Assembly: GCF_014697545.1 (NCBI RefSeq)
Contig: NZ_JACJSA010000005.1
Coordinates: 124,001 to 188,000, forward strand
Length of the DNA stretch: 64,000 nt
From: Oscillatoria sp. FACHB-1407
GTDB lineage: Bacteria > Cyanobacteriota > Cyanobacteriia > Elainellales > Elainellaceae
Direction: 5' to 3'
Both the position numbers and the translations under genes were made by a program. The notes under the pieces were generated by a model. The model ran no database searches and was not told the DNA's origin. It saw only the letters and a list, made by a program, of their open reading frames with translations. Positions 53,251 through 62,420 of this stretch are shown here, piece after piece (the stretch's first letter is position 1; each line of letters begins with the position of its first letter).

Positions 53251-53367
53251 GGCGAATCAATTCGCAGCTATCAGAACCAAGTCCGTCTGCACGGACTGGA
53301 AAAATCAAGGTTTGCCGAACCGACGCAGGTCGGTTTTGCTCTCGTAGCTGCGGTTTCAACCGCCAAG
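53251..53367. repeat. Dispersed imperfect inverted repeat (family F), copy 2
   Basis: GGCGAATCAATTCGCAGCTA at the left and CGTAGCTGCGGTTTCAACCG at the right; inside, GTCCGTCTGCACGGAC and CGACGCAGGTCGG are small stems. Similar to 49133-49250. Confidence 0.6.
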
Positions 53368-53420
53368 ATTCTTATCTCGAACTCAGGTTACTGAATACAG
53401 AATCCTTGTCAAGCATCCCC

Positions 53421-53480
53421 TTTATGTATACACAGTAGCTCTAATACGAGAGGAAGCTTTCGGCTCCTCCCTATCTCCTC
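53421..53480 (+). other. Two-stem structured leader, copy 2
   Basis: AGTAGCTCTAATACGAGAGG followed by AAGCTTTCGGCTCCTCC can fold as CTCT/AGAG and GAGGA-GC/GC-TCCTC stems. It is 28 bp before the debranching enzyme ATG and resembles 17071-17129. It may be a leader controlling that gene. Confidence 0.35.
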
Positions 53481-53507
53481 ACCCCAACTTTTCGTATCTT
53501 CAGATCC

Positions 53508-55550
53508 ATGAGTATTCAATTTGGTCGTGACATTTGTGGCGAACTGTCAGCCGCAGAATCCCGCGAATGGCTGGTTACCAACGGCATTGGCGGTTATGCC
53601 TGTGGCACGATCGCAGGCACTCTGACTCGACGCTATCACGGGTTACTCGTCGCTGCATTAAACCCGCCCCTCCAACGCACACTGATGTTAACCAAGTTGG
53701 ATGAAACAGCACATTACAACCACAAGGTTTACACGCTCTATGCCAATCGCTGGACAGAGGATATTGTTGATCCTCAGGGCTATCACCACCTTGAGCAATT
53801 CGCGCTGGAGGGTTTAATTCCCGTGTGGCGATTTGCCTGTGCCGATGCACTCCTCGAAAAGCGAGTGTGGATGCACCCCGGATGCAACACAACCTATGTG
53901 CAATACCATTTGCGGCGAGCCAGTCAGTCCCTCTCACTCAAACTCAAAGCTCTGGTGAACGATCGCGATCATCACGGCAGTACCCAATCGCAAAACTGGC
54001 AGATGGAGGTCGAAGCCACCGAACGGGGCATTCGGGTCAAGGGATTTCCTAACAGTGCTCCGCTTTATCTGTGGGCACATCCCGGCAAGATGTCGATTGT
54101 CCACGATTGGTATTACGGTTTTGAACTGACCGCAGAGCACGATCGCGGTTTAGATGAGCAGGAGGATCATTTACACGCTGCCACGATTGAAGCAGTGTTG
54201 GAACCGGGGCAATCGTTGACAGTCGTTGCCAGCACCGAACCCGATGCCCAGTTAGATGGGGACGTTGCTCTAAATCAGCGACGACAGTATGAGCAAACCC
54301 TGCAACACCAGTGGCGATCGCAACCCTGGTCAACCCATGCCCCTGACTGGATTCATCATCTGGCTCTGAGTGCAGATCAGTTTGTTGTGTCACGTCCTAT
54401 TCCAGGCGATCGCCCAGGTCTTTCATCCTCCAATGACAAAACTAACTCCAGTGGCGGAAAAAGCATTCTGGCAGGCTATCCCTGGTTTGGCGATTGGGGT
54501 CGTCACACCCTGATCAGCTTGCCGGGATTGACATTGGCAACAGGTCGCCCTGATGTAGCTCGCGCCATTCTCAGCACCTATACTCACTATATGGATCAGG
54601 GGATGTTGCCCAACTCCTTCGCTGAACTGGGCGGAACCCCTGACTACGGCAGCGTCGATGCCACCCTGTGGTACTTTGAAGCCATTCGTGCCTACCACGC
54701 TGCGACTCAGGACGATAGCCTGGTGCAGGAGTTATTTCCCGTTTTGACAACCATCTTCCAGCACTATCGGGAGGGCTACCGCTACAACATCCATCTCGAT
54801 CCGCAGGATGGGCTGCTCTATGCCGGAGAGGTGGGAGCGCAGTTGACCTGGATGGATGCCAAGATCAGCGAATGGGTGGTGACTCCCCGGATTGGTAAAG
54901 CGATCGAGGTGAATGTGTTGTGGTATAACGCGATCGCCACTCTAGCCCACCTCTCCCAACGGTTGGGCAAAGCTGCTGAGGAATATCAGCAGTTGGCAGC
55001 ACAAACGGCAAAAGGTTTTGATCGCTTCTGGAATCCCCAAACGGGCTATTGCTTTGATGTGCTGGATGGCCCCAAAGGGCACGATACCACGCTGCGACCC
55101 AACCAGATTCTAGCGGTGTCATTACCAGCATCAGACTCCAACATTCCGGCATTACTCACCCCAGAGCAACGGCGATCGCTGGTGGATGTTTGTGCTCAGC
55201 AGTTGTTGACCTCCTACGGATTGCGATCGCTCCCCTCCGACCACCCCGACTATCGCGGCACCTACTATGGCGATCAGGTAGAACGCGACATTGCCTATCA
55301 TCAGGGCACAGCCTGGGGTTGGCTGTTGGGTGAGTTTGTCAGAGCCCACTGGCACGTTTATCGAGATCGGGCGATCGCTCACTCATTCCTGGAGCCAATG
55401 GCAAACCATCTCTATGCTCATGGCATTGGCACGTTGAGCGAAATTTTTGATGGTGATGCTCCTATGACTCCACGCGGAGCCTTTGCTCAGGCATGGACGG
55501 TGGCAGAGGTCTTACAAACCTGGATGGCGATCGAACGGGATGTAGCTTAG
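53508..55550 (+). CDS. Glycogen debranching enzyme (GDE_C family)
   Basis: 680 residues. N-terminal beta domain (about 1-290) with REWLVTNGIGGYACGTIAGT and RRYHGLLVAAL, then an (alpha/alpha)6 barrel (about 310-675) with YPWFGDWGRHTLISLPGLTL, DYGSVDATLWYFEAI, GAQLTWMDAKISEWVVTPR and GAFAQAWTVAEVLQTW. This is the archaeal-type amylo-1,6-glucosidase (GH133-like), hydrolysing alpha-1,6 branches in glycogen. Acts in the cytosol with MalQ and phosphorylase. Its 3' end overlaps the convergent AAA+ gene by 4 bp. Confidence 0.92.
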   Translation: MSIQFGRDICGELSAAESREWLVTNGIGGYACGTIAGTLTRRYHGLLVAALNPPLQRTLMLTKLDETAHYNHKVYTLYANRWTEDIVDPQGYHHLEQFALEGLIPVWRFACADALLEKRVWMHPGCNTTYVQYHLRRASQSLSLKLKALVNDRDHHGSTQSQNWQMEVEATERGIRVKGFPNSAPLYLWAHPGKMSIVHDWYYGFELTAEHDRGLDEQEDHLHAATIEAVLEPGQSLTVVASTEPDAQLDGDVALNQRRQYEQTLQHQWRSQPWSTHAPDWIHHLALSADQFVVSRPIPGDRPGLSSSNDKTNSSGGKSILAGYPWFGDWGRHTLISLPGLTLATGRPDVARAILSTYTHYMDQGMLPNSFAELGGTPDYGSVDATLWYFEAIRAYHAATQDDSLVQELFPVLTTIFQHYREGYRYNIHLDPQDGLLYAGEVGAQLTWMDAKISEWVVTPRIGKAIEVNVLWYNAIATLAHLSQRLGKAAEEYQQLAAQTAKGFDRFWNPQTGYCFDVLDGPKGHDTTLRPNQILAVSLPASDSNIPALLTPEQRRSLVDVCAQQLLTSYGLRSLPSDHPDYRGTYYGDQVERDIAYHQGTAWGWLLGEFVRAHWHVYRDRAIAHSFLEPMANHLYAHGIGTLSEIFDGDAPMTPRGAFAQAWTVAEVLQTWMAIERDVA

Positions 55551-56959
55551 GTCGAAGTGCTTTTGGGTGGAACATCCTCTGGCAAAATCGTCGTTAATAC
55601 TTCATCGGTTAACGACGACATCACCGCTAATCGATTGGCTTGTCGCTCGACGGTTTTCTCAAACAAATTGCGAACTAAACGAGCATTTCCAAACGTACGA
55701 TCGCGATCGGTGTAAAAGCTATACAACACATCTCTTAAGGTTTCTTTTGCTGCATCCGTGAGTTTGAAATTACTCTTGGCAGCCATTTTGATATAGATCT
55801 CTAACAACTCATCCGGCGTGTAATCGTTGAAATAAAAGTAGCGGTTAAATCGCGACTTCAAGCCCGGATTGGACTCAATGAACGTATCCATTTCATCGGT
55901 GTAACCCGCCACGATCACCACGAGGCGATCGCGATAATCTTCCATGCGTTTAATCAACGTATCGATCGCCTCTTGCCCAAAGTCATGTCCTGCCCCGGCG
56001 GGTTTGAGCGCATAGGCTTCATCGATAAACAGCACCCCATCCAGAGCCGATTTCACCAACTCATCCACCTTGGCAGAGGTCTGACCAATGTAACCCGCCA
56101 CCATTCCGGCGCGATCGGTTTCTACCAGATGTCCCTTAGCTAAAAAGCCCAAATCTTTAAAGATTCTGCCCATCAAGCGAGCTACGGTCGTCTTACCTGT
56201 ACCGGGAGGTCCACAAAAAACTGAGTGCAGCGAAACTGGAGTTTTGGCGAGTCCTCGTTCTGCTCTAACTTTTTGTACCTTAAGGAAATTCGTCAGCGTT
56301 TTAACCTCTTCCTTAATCTCCTCCATCCCTACCAGATCATTGAGTTCACTCAAGGCTTGCTCTGCACTCTCTGGTGTCGGTGCATTGGGTGAAGTGGTTT
56401 GGCTGGATAAAGGCTTACTGGATGGAATTTTGGCAAGCCCCTGTTCGTAATTGTCCAATTTTTCGTAAGTGTGCAACTGCCGCCAGACCAGCGACAGGGC
56501 TTCCATCTCCTGCATGGTGATGTTGCCGTCGGCTTTGATAATGACCTGAGCAAATTTGTAAATGGCGTTGACTGTTTTGCCTAAAAAATAAGTGCCATGT
56601 TGTTCGTCATAGCGATTTAAGATTGAGGGCAACAAAAGCTGATCTCCAGGCGTCTTTTTTGTGAGATCCAGAAGCGTTTGCAAAATGTCTTTTTGCGCCT
56701 GAATGCGATCGCTTCCCCCCAGTTCCCAACGGTTAAGGGCGATCGCCAGCTTTTCCCGGTCTTGCCGCACCAGCGCAAACACCACCAAATAAGCTAGCAA
56801 CTCGTTGGAGCCAATCTCCTGATTACTTCGCCCACAAATTTGAATGACTTTCGCTAAATCAATCAAAATACACTCTGCAAACTGATCCCCTAACTCCAAG
56901 AGTGGCGAGAGCACTTTAAATAGTTGATTGGCTTCTCGTTTGATTTCTTTAGGATTCAC
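55547..56959 (-). CDS. CbbX/SpoVK-like AAA+ ATPase
   Basis: 470 residues. N-terminal helical region (about 1-200) with a TerB-like ADGNITMQEMEALSLVW stretch, then one AAA+ module: Walker A GPPGTGKTT (250-258), pore-loop region GMVAGYIGQT, Walker B GVLFIDEAYAL, sensor VIVAGYTDEM and arginine finger SRFNRYFYF. This is the CbbX/CfxQ/SpoVK group. CbbX proper remodels red-type Rubisco; with a long N-terminal domain here the client is not known, so no cbbX symbol is given. It overlaps the convergent debranching gene by 4 bp. Confidence 0.88.
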   Translation of the reverse strand: MNPKEIKREANQLFKVLSPLLELGDQFAECILIDLAKVIQICGRSNQEIGSNELLAYLVVFALVRQDREKLAIALNRWELGGSDRIQAQKDILQTLLDLTKKTPGDQLLLPSILNRYDEQHGTYFLGKTVNAIYKFAQVIIKADGNITMQEMEALSLVWRQLHTYEKLDNYEQGLAKIPSSKPLSSQTTSPNAPTPESAEQALSELNDLVGMEEIKEEVKTLTNFLKVQKVRAERGLAKTPVSLHSVFCGPPGTGKTTVARLMGRIFKDLGFLAKGHLVETDRAGMVAGYIGQTSAKVDELVKSALDGVLFIDEAYALKPAGAGHDFGQEAIDTLIKRMEDYRDRLVVIVAGYTDEMDTFIESNPGLKSRFNRYFYFNDYTPDELLEIYIKMAAKSNFKLTDAAKETLRDVLYSFYTDRDRTFGNARLVRNLFEKTVERQANRLAVMSSLTDEVLTTILPEDVPPKSTST

Positions 56960-57052
56960 AACAATCTCCTATACGGGTCAGGGATAAAGGGGTTGGGGAG
57001 TTCAATATTGAGCTTTGGCACGAGCTTAGCTGAACATTGCCGCTTTCCGCAA

Positions 57053-57090
57053 AACAAAAAAATAGAGACGCTGAATGCAACGCCTCTATT
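57053..57090 (-). terminator. Terminator of rlpA
   Basis: On the minus strand AATAGAGGCG pairs with CGTCTCTATT (G-T at one position) and is followed by a run of T residues. It lies 26 bp past the rlpA stop. Confidence 0.85.
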
Positions 57091-57115
57091 TATACATTTT
57101 GTATGGCTAAACGAT

Positions 57116-58345
57116 TTAATTGGATGCGGTAACTGTCCGCAACACATCCAACCGCACTGGAGCGACCCCAGAGCGAATTAAGCCGATGACCCGTGCCGCA
57201 CCCGCCGAGAGGTCAATGATTCGACCTCGGGAGAACGGTCCCCGATCTGTAATCCGAACAATGACAGATTGTCCGGTGTGAAGATTGGTCACTCGTACCT
57301 GAGTCCCAAAAGGCAGACTCCGGTGGGCAGCGGTAAGCGCGTTTTGGTTAAATACCTCACCACTGGCACTACGGTTACCGTGGAAACCCGGTCCATACCA
57401 GGAGGCTACTCCGGTAAATTGGCGAGTGGTGCTGAATGAAAGTTGAGAGGCACGAGTGGGTTCAGGTCTGCCAGCAATCTCTCTTAGAGGTTCGGCATCA
57501 CCAAGCAATCGGCGCAAGCGATTTGTTGCTTGTAGTGCATCTTCAGCGGGATCATCTGTGCTGTCAGGCAAAATGGTGTTAGGGTTCATTTCCACCAGTT
57601 CTTCGCCATTGACCTCGATGACATACCGTTCGCGATCGCCATTCCAGCGCACGGTAATGGCAGATGCATCGATGTTGTTGAGATAGAGCTGATTAATCTG
57701 AGCGGCTAGTGCAGATGCTCGCCAGGTTGGGTCGTTTTCATCTTGGACAGGAGCAGGTGCCGCTTCGAGGGGTTGGACAGCGAGTAGCTCTGCTGTTTCA
57801 TCGGCCTGGGTGGTTCCTACCTTAATCTCTGAACCCGTGGCATTCGAGTTAGCGAGAGCAGTTTCGGCGGAATCGGGGACAGATGTGCTGGGGGCAGCCG
57901 AACCGAGAAACGTAAGGACTGGAATGCTTTGGACGTATAGAGTAGCCGCTTGTCGTCCACTCATCAGGTGAGGTTGAATCTCAGCGATCGCCTCAGGCTC
58001 AGAGTCCTCCTGAGATTGGTATTCACCCACTTTTGCCACCTCGTTTGACGACCCAGAGTCAGGAGTTGTCGTGGGCAGGGTGGTTGCCACATCAGAGGAT
58101 TGCGTCTCAGGGGAGACCGGGTTGCTTGCAGAATCCTCAGCGGAAGCAGGTTCAGGGGAAGCTGCGGGTGAGGGAACAGCAAGCGAGAAGGTGGTCGGCT
58201 CAGAATCATCCAACTCTGAGGAAACATTCGTATCTGATAAATCGTCACTGGCGGTAGGTTGACCTGCATAACTAGATGCAGCATTCCCTACAGTCGTGAG
58301 AATAAGGGCAGCAGTAGTTAAACCGCTCCAAAGTTTGTGATTCAT
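57116..58345 (-). CDS. rlpA: Septal ring lytic transglycosylase RlpA family protein
   Basis: 409 residues. Signal peptide MNHKLWSGLTTAALILTTVG, cleavage near AGQ, a low-complexity Ser/Glu/Pro linker (about 30-190), and a C-terminal double-psi beta-barrel: GVASWYGPGFHGNRSASGEV, TAAHRSLPFGTQVRVTNL, VIRITDRGPFSRGRIIDLS with the catalytic aspartate in TDRGP. RlpA cleaves naked glycan strands at division septa. No SPOR domain is visible, common in cyanobacterial versions. Its position near ftsQ-ftsZ fits a wall/division role, but it is on the other strand. Confidence 0.9.
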   Translation of the reverse strand: MNHKLWSGLTTAALILTTVGNAASSYAGQPTASDDLSDTNVSSELDDSEPTTFSLAVPSPAASPEPASAEDSASNPVSPETQSSDVATTLPTTTPDSGSSNEVAKVGEYQSQEDSEPEAIAEIQPHLMSGRQAATLYVQSIPVLTFLGSAAPSTSVPDSAETALANSNATGSEIKVGTTQADETAELLAVQPLEAAPAPVQDENDPTWRASALAAQINQLYLNNIDASAITVRWNGDRERYVIEVNGEELVEMNPNTILPDSTDDPAEDALQATNRLRRLLGDAEPLREIAGRPEPTRASQLSFSTTRQFTGVASWYGPGFHGNRSASGEVFNQNALTAAHRSLPFGTQVRVTNLHTGQSVIVRITDRGPFSRGRIIDLSAGAARVIGLIRSGVAPVRLDVLRTVTASN

Positions 58346-58873
58346 AAATCAATCGTGAAAAAGACTTAGGAGCCGTTATCAGGTGTCTTGCTGAACTGGA
58401 ACGTTGGACTCAACCAAGGCGGTTGAGGCAAGAATTTCATCAAGCAAATGCCTAAAACACAAGCCTGATCCCAATTCCCTAACTCGTACTCGTTACGTAT
58501 TCACTTTTGGTTTTGGAACTGCAACAGACTAACACGAAGTTTTTGATTTGGGGATCAGGGTCGTACGCAAAACTTCCATAACTTCACACAAACTTCATAT
58601 TTGTTTTTTGACTGAAAGTCTTTTCTAGTAAAGGAAAGAAGGGCTTTGCCCATTTTTTGAGCTTCATCAAAACTTCATAAAAAAATAACATTCTCTTTAT
58701 ATTTCATGACGCCGCTTTCAATGGTGATTTATCGTTCTTTACAATTCAATTTCATTTCGTTTAGGCAGTCTCATTTAACCCATTTGAATGGAATATGAGA
58801 CTCAAAATAAGACCAGCTTTTAATCTGTTTTTTGCAGATATTTTCCTCTTATAAAAAGTCACCCTACCACTAA

Positions 58874-59017
58874 GGATCGTGAATTAAATAACCTGAAAAA
58901 CGACAACCCCCTGTACGGGCGCGGCATTCAGCAGAGGGTTCTGAACCAATGGCAAGGGCTTTTGACCGAATGTCACGCCCCTACACCAGGAATTACACCT
59001 TCATAAATTCGCGATCC
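58874..59017 (-). mobile_element. 144-bp MITE (family A), copy 2
   Basis: GGATCGTGAATTAAATAACC at the left and AAATTCGCGATCC at the right, flanked by TAA on both sides (58871-58873 and 59018-59020). Reverse-complemented, it aligns without length change to 39099-39242 with roughly nine bases in ten matching by eye. Confidence 0.8.
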
Positions 59018-59051
59018 TAAGTACAACTCGTCGTAAATAAGGGTGGGAATT

Positions 59052-59101
59052 TGGGGTGCAGGGGTGGAACTCCTGGCTGGGGGCGCAGCCCCACACCCCC
59101 C
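59052..59101. repeat. GC-rich dispersed repeat (family E), copy 3
   Basis: GGGGTGCAGGGGTGGAACTC followed by CTGGCTGGGGGCGCAGCCCC and ACACCCCCCT; inverted relative to 30046-30098. Confidence 0.6.
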
Positions 59102-59136
59102 TGGTTTTATTTCCAAAACCTATCTATGAATAGCAG

Positions 59137-59215
59137 TACTAAGGATTGTGGATTAATAAATCCACAAACTGTACGGGCGGGTTTAGCAGACCAATCTTCA
59201 CCCCGCCTGGATTCG
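59137..59215 (-). mobile_element. Truncated MITE-like element (family B), copy 3
   Basis: ACTAAGGATTGTGGATTAAT followed by AAATCCACAAACTGTACGGG and CGGGTTTAGCAGACC, inverted relative to the copies at 4391 and 39484 and cut off at about 59215. Confidence 0.5.
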
Positions 59216-59430
59216 ACGACAAATCTCATCCCTATCCAATATCGAACTGATTTAAGTCTCATTTCTAAAAATCTGCTCACGTCGATGGAGTTGCTTTACA
59301 ATGGTGTGTCTTTCCTAAAAAATGTGTCTTTACTAAAAGGATGGGGCTTGTAAGAATCCTCCGATGACTGGAAAAGGCTTGAATTTAGTCGATACCACTA
59401 CGCCACAACGGGATTTGGTATAAGAGTTGC

Positions 59431-60303
59431 ATGACTGATTTTGCACCCATTTCTCCAGCGAACCTGGCAGATCGCCGCCGTTGGTTGCGCCGACAACGCC
59501 GCCTCAGAGCCTTGCGAGCACTCTGGCGATCGCTCCTGGTGTGTGGTCTAGCGGGGGGCACCATCTGGGTCACGACCCTACCCATCTGGGTTATTCGCCA
59601 CCCCAGCCAAATTCAGATAGAGGGCAATGAGTTACTTTCGACTCAAACCGTACAATCCCTCCTGCCGATCGCCTATCCTCAGTCGCTGTTAACCCTGCAA
59701 CCCCAAACAATCGCCCAACAACTGGAGACACAGTCCCCCATTGAAAATGCGATCGTCACCCGCCATTTATTTCCACCCAGTCTCACCGTACGGGTCAAAG
59801 AGCGGCATCCGGTTGCCCTGATCTACCCGGTAAATGCGTCTCCAGTTGCATCTCAACCTGCTGCGGCATCTCAAGTCGGCGTGTTGGATGCAGAAGGCAC
59901 CTGGACTCCGTTGGAAAGCTACACTTCTCTAAACCAACCCTTCACCTTGCCGACTTTAAGAGTCATTGGCACACCGTCTGACTATGAAGCTCACTGGAAA
60001 GAGCTTTATCAGGTGCTGACTCAAAGCCCGGTCAAGGTAACAGAAGTTAACTGGCAAGACCCAGGCAATTTAATTCTGACCACAGAGTTAGGGGTGGTGC
60101 ATTTTGGTCCCTACTCATCCCGATTTGCAATCCAACTCCGCACGCTCGATCAAATGCGCTACATCACCGAAAAAACCGGGTCTGAGCAAATCATTTATAT
60201 TGACTTGAAAAATCCAGCGACCCCACTTGTTCAAACTGTGCAACCCTCGACTGGTGCTCCATCAGAGGCAGTTGAGTCTGACCCTACAGACGTGGATCAG
60301 TGA
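59431..60303 (+). CDS. ftsQ: Cell division protein FtsQ/DivIB
   Basis: 290 residues. Short basic cytoplasmic N-terminus (RRRWLRRQRRLRALRALW), one transmembrane helix (SLLVCGLAGGTIWVTTLPIW), a POTRA domain (IRHPSQIQIEGNELLSTQTV to VTRHLFPPSLTVRVKERHPV) and a beta domain (GVLDAEGTWTPL and on). FtsQ links early and late divisome proteins. It is followed by ftsZ after 521 bp, the usual cyanobacterial order. Confidence 0.93.
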   Translation: MTDFAPISPANLADRRRWLRRQRRLRALRALWRSLLVCGLAGGTIWVTTLPIWVIRHPSQIQIEGNELLSTQTVQSLLPIAYPQSLLTLQPQTIAQQLETQSPIENAIVTRHLFPPSLTVRVKERHPVALIYPVNASPVASQPAAASQVGVLDAEGTWTPLESYTSLNQPFTLPTLRVIGTPSDYEAHWKELYQVLTQSPVKVTEVNWQDPGNLILTTELGVVHFGPYSSRFAIQLRTLDQMRYITEKTGSEQIIYIDLKNPATPLVQTVQPSTGAPSEAVESDPTDVDQ

Positions 60304-60824
60304 AGTGGTGTTGATGAACAATGACCTTGCGGATCTGACAACGGGCAGTTTTTTGTCGGATGAGTTAGCATAGCGGAACCTACATCATTGCGTAACCTAA
60401 GCTGTTAGAGATTTGTGGCTTTTGAGAGCAACTTAATTTGAAAGCAACCTCAACTGAGGCGAGATGTGCTAATAGAAGTGAATTAATTCTCATTTCTTAG
60501 CATAAAGATGCAAATCAGTTGTGCGATTCCGGAAATGCAATGTTAAAGTAACCCCTATAGTTATCAACCCCCAGCCGAGATACTCTGACCACGCTAAATA
60601 TGGAGTGCTACAGCATCCATACCTACTAGTGGTACAGAGCCTAATCAAACATTTGATTGGTTTTTGGAACAAGTTCCTCTATATTGAACTAGAGTTGCTA
60701 GAGCTTTAGAATCTGAAAAATCTTTAGTATCCGTCGTTTCCGATTCAAACAACATCTAGTATTAAATTGATAGCTATTCCACATAAAAATCCACGACGGA
60801 AAGTACCTCCATTTTTAACGACCG
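60304..60824. other. ftsQ-ftsZ intergenic region
   Basis: 521 bp, AT-rich. ORFs of about 60 codons exist on both strands across 60490-60709 but none has a ribosome binding site or recognisable product. A separate ftsZ promoter and leader are expected here. Confidence 0.5.
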
Positions 60825-62018
60825 ATGAACACGGCAAATCCTTTTACAAACTCTGGGCTACACTTAGGTCAAGTTCGTGATACAAGAGACTCACTGGCTG
60901 AAGAATCCAGGAGTAATGATATCGTGCCGAGTAGCGTAGCCCGAATTAAGGTAATTGGAGTTGGCGGTGGAGGGTGCAATGCCGTTAACCGCATGATCGC
61001 CAGCGAGGTGTCTGGCGTCGAGTTCTGGTCAATCAACACCGATGCTCAAGCGTTGACCCATGCCACAACCATTAATCGGTTGCAGGTGGGGCAAAAGCTG
61101 ACACGCGGTTTGGGAGCAGGCGGTAATCCGTCCATTGGACAAAAGGCGGCTGAAGAGTCCCGTGATGAAGTTGCAGCCGCGTTAGAACATGCAGATCTTG
61201 TCTTTATTACCGCTGGTATGGGCGGTGGCACTGGAACAGGAGCGGCTCCAATCGTCGCTGAAGTTGCTAAAGAGGTTGGTGCCCTGACGGTTGGGGTAGT
61301 GACTCGTCCCTTTACCTTTGAAGGACGACGACGCACCGCTCAAGCCGATGAGGGGATCGCCGCTCTACAGAGTCGAGTTGATACATTAATTGTCATCCCC
61401 AATGACAAGCTGTTGACTGTTATCTCAGAGCAGACCCCCGTTCAAGAAGCATTTCGCGTTGCGGATGATATCCTGCGTCAGGGTGTGCAAGGCATCTCCG
61501 ATATCATTACGATCCCCGGTTTGGTGAACGTCGATTTCGCCGATGTGCGAGCGGTAATGGCAGACGCAGGTTCAGCCTTGATGGGCATCGGGATTGGCTC
61601 TGGCAAGTCCAGAGCCCGCGAAGCCGCCATGACGGCTATCTCATCTCCTCTGCTGGAATCCTCGATCGATGGAGCAAGAGGGGTCGTGTTCAACATTACA
61701 GGCGGCAGTGACCTCACGTTGCATGAAGTCAACGCAGCGGCTGAAATTATCTACGAAGCCGTTGATCCCAATGCCAACATCATCTTTGGTGCGGTGATTG
61801 ACGATCGCCTCCAGGGCGAGGTGCGAATCACAGTGATTGCCACTGGCTTTGCTGCTGAAGCCTCTGCGCCTCCTGCAACCAGTACAGCATCCCGAGTATC
61901 GCCTCTGAAGCGATCGCCCGGTCCTTCCCTAACCCCGACTCCGGCTCCTGATCCCAGGGGTAAGCCCAACGGGCTGGATATTCCTGAGTTCTTGCAACGG
62001 CGACGGCCCACGCGATAG
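60825..62018 (+). CDS. ftsZ: Cell division protein FtsZ
   Basis: 397 residues, tubulin-like GTPase that forms the Z ring. GTP-binding motifs: [18 protein letters not shown], the tubulin signature [29 protein letters not shown] and [11 protein letters not shown]. After a Pro/Ser-rich linker, the C-terminal peptide [14 protein letters not shown] is the FtsA/SepF/ZipN-binding tail. An N-terminal extension of about 45 residues before the core is normal for cyanobacteria. A terminator follows directly. Confidence 0.97.
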   Translation: MNTANPFTNSGLHLGQVRDTRDSLAEESRSNDIVPSSVARIKVIGVGGGGCNAVNRMIASEVSGVEFWSINTDAQALTHATTINRLQVGQKLTRGLGAGGNPSIGQKAAEESRDEVAAALEHADLVFITAGMGGGTGTGAAPIVAEVAKEVGALTVGVVTRPFTFEGRRRTAQADEGIAALQSRVDTLIVIPNDKLLTVISEQTPVQEAFRVADDILRQGVQGISDIITIPGLVNVDFADVRAVMADAGSALMGIGIGSGKSRAREAAMTAISSPLLESSIDGARGVVFNITGGSDLTLHEVNAAAEIIYEAVDPNANIIFGAVIDDRLQGEVRITVIATGFAAEASAPPATSTASRVSPLKRSPGPSLTPTPAPDPRGKPNGLDIPEFLQRRRPTR

Positions 62019-62045
62019 GCGAGACGAAATTAATAACCAGGCAAG

Positions 62046-62084
62046 GGGATGGTGCGATCGCTTTAGATTGCGCCATCCCGTTTT
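62046..62084 (+). terminator. Terminator of ftsZ
   Basis: GGGATGGTGC (62046-62055) pairs with GCGCCATCCC (62070-62079), with one G-T pair, and is followed by GTTTTG. It ends 66 bp past the ftsZ stop. Confidence 0.85.
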
Positions 62085-62099
62085 GATATGTGGAGAGAT

Positions 62100-62300
62100 G
62101 GGAGATAAAGGCTAAAGGATGAAGGATGAAGGATAAAAAGGAAGAAGAAAAAAGAAGAGAGAAGAGAGAAAAGAGAAGAGAGAAGAGAGAAAAAAGAAGT
62201 AAGTTTTCCTGATCCTGTTCCCATTCCCTACTCCCCACTCCCTACTCCCCATTCCCCACACCCAATTCCCCACTCTCCAGTCCCTACTCCCCACCCAACA
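62100..62300. repeat. Low-complexity and heptamer tract
   Basis: AGGATGAAGGATAAAAAGGA, then AGAAGAGAGAAAAG repeats (about 62140-62200), then CCCTACTCCCCATTCCCCAC heptamers to about 62290. Same families as 1497-1981 and 9583-9840. No gene. Confidence 0.75.
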
Positions 62301-62420
62301 GATTTTATTTTCCATTAACAGAGAATCCGAACAGAAGCACCTATAGTGGGGAATGGCAAACCCAAGATTGCGTCCCATAGTGGTGATGTCATCTTCTATT
62401 CTTTTGCAGGAGAAACCCGT

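Larger units (their letters stand above)
58346..59430. other. Repeat-rich gene-free region between rlpA and ftsQ
   Basis: 1.1 kb. 58560-58870 is AT-rich with no ORF. It then holds a family A MITE (58874-59017), a family E repeat (59052-59101) and a truncated family B element (59137-59215). The ORF from 59051 runs across these and is rejected. Promoters for ftsQ are expected here but not identified. Confidence 0.65.

Noticed and set aside
53421-53480. Yfr1 small RNA (a CTCCTCAC string is present near 53474)
   Set aside because: There is no second hairpin or terminator after the motif; it runs into the debranching gene.
60490-60709. 60-residue ORFs on both strands between ftsQ and ftsZ
   Set aside because: They overlap each other, lack ribosome binding sites, and show no recognisable family or domain.
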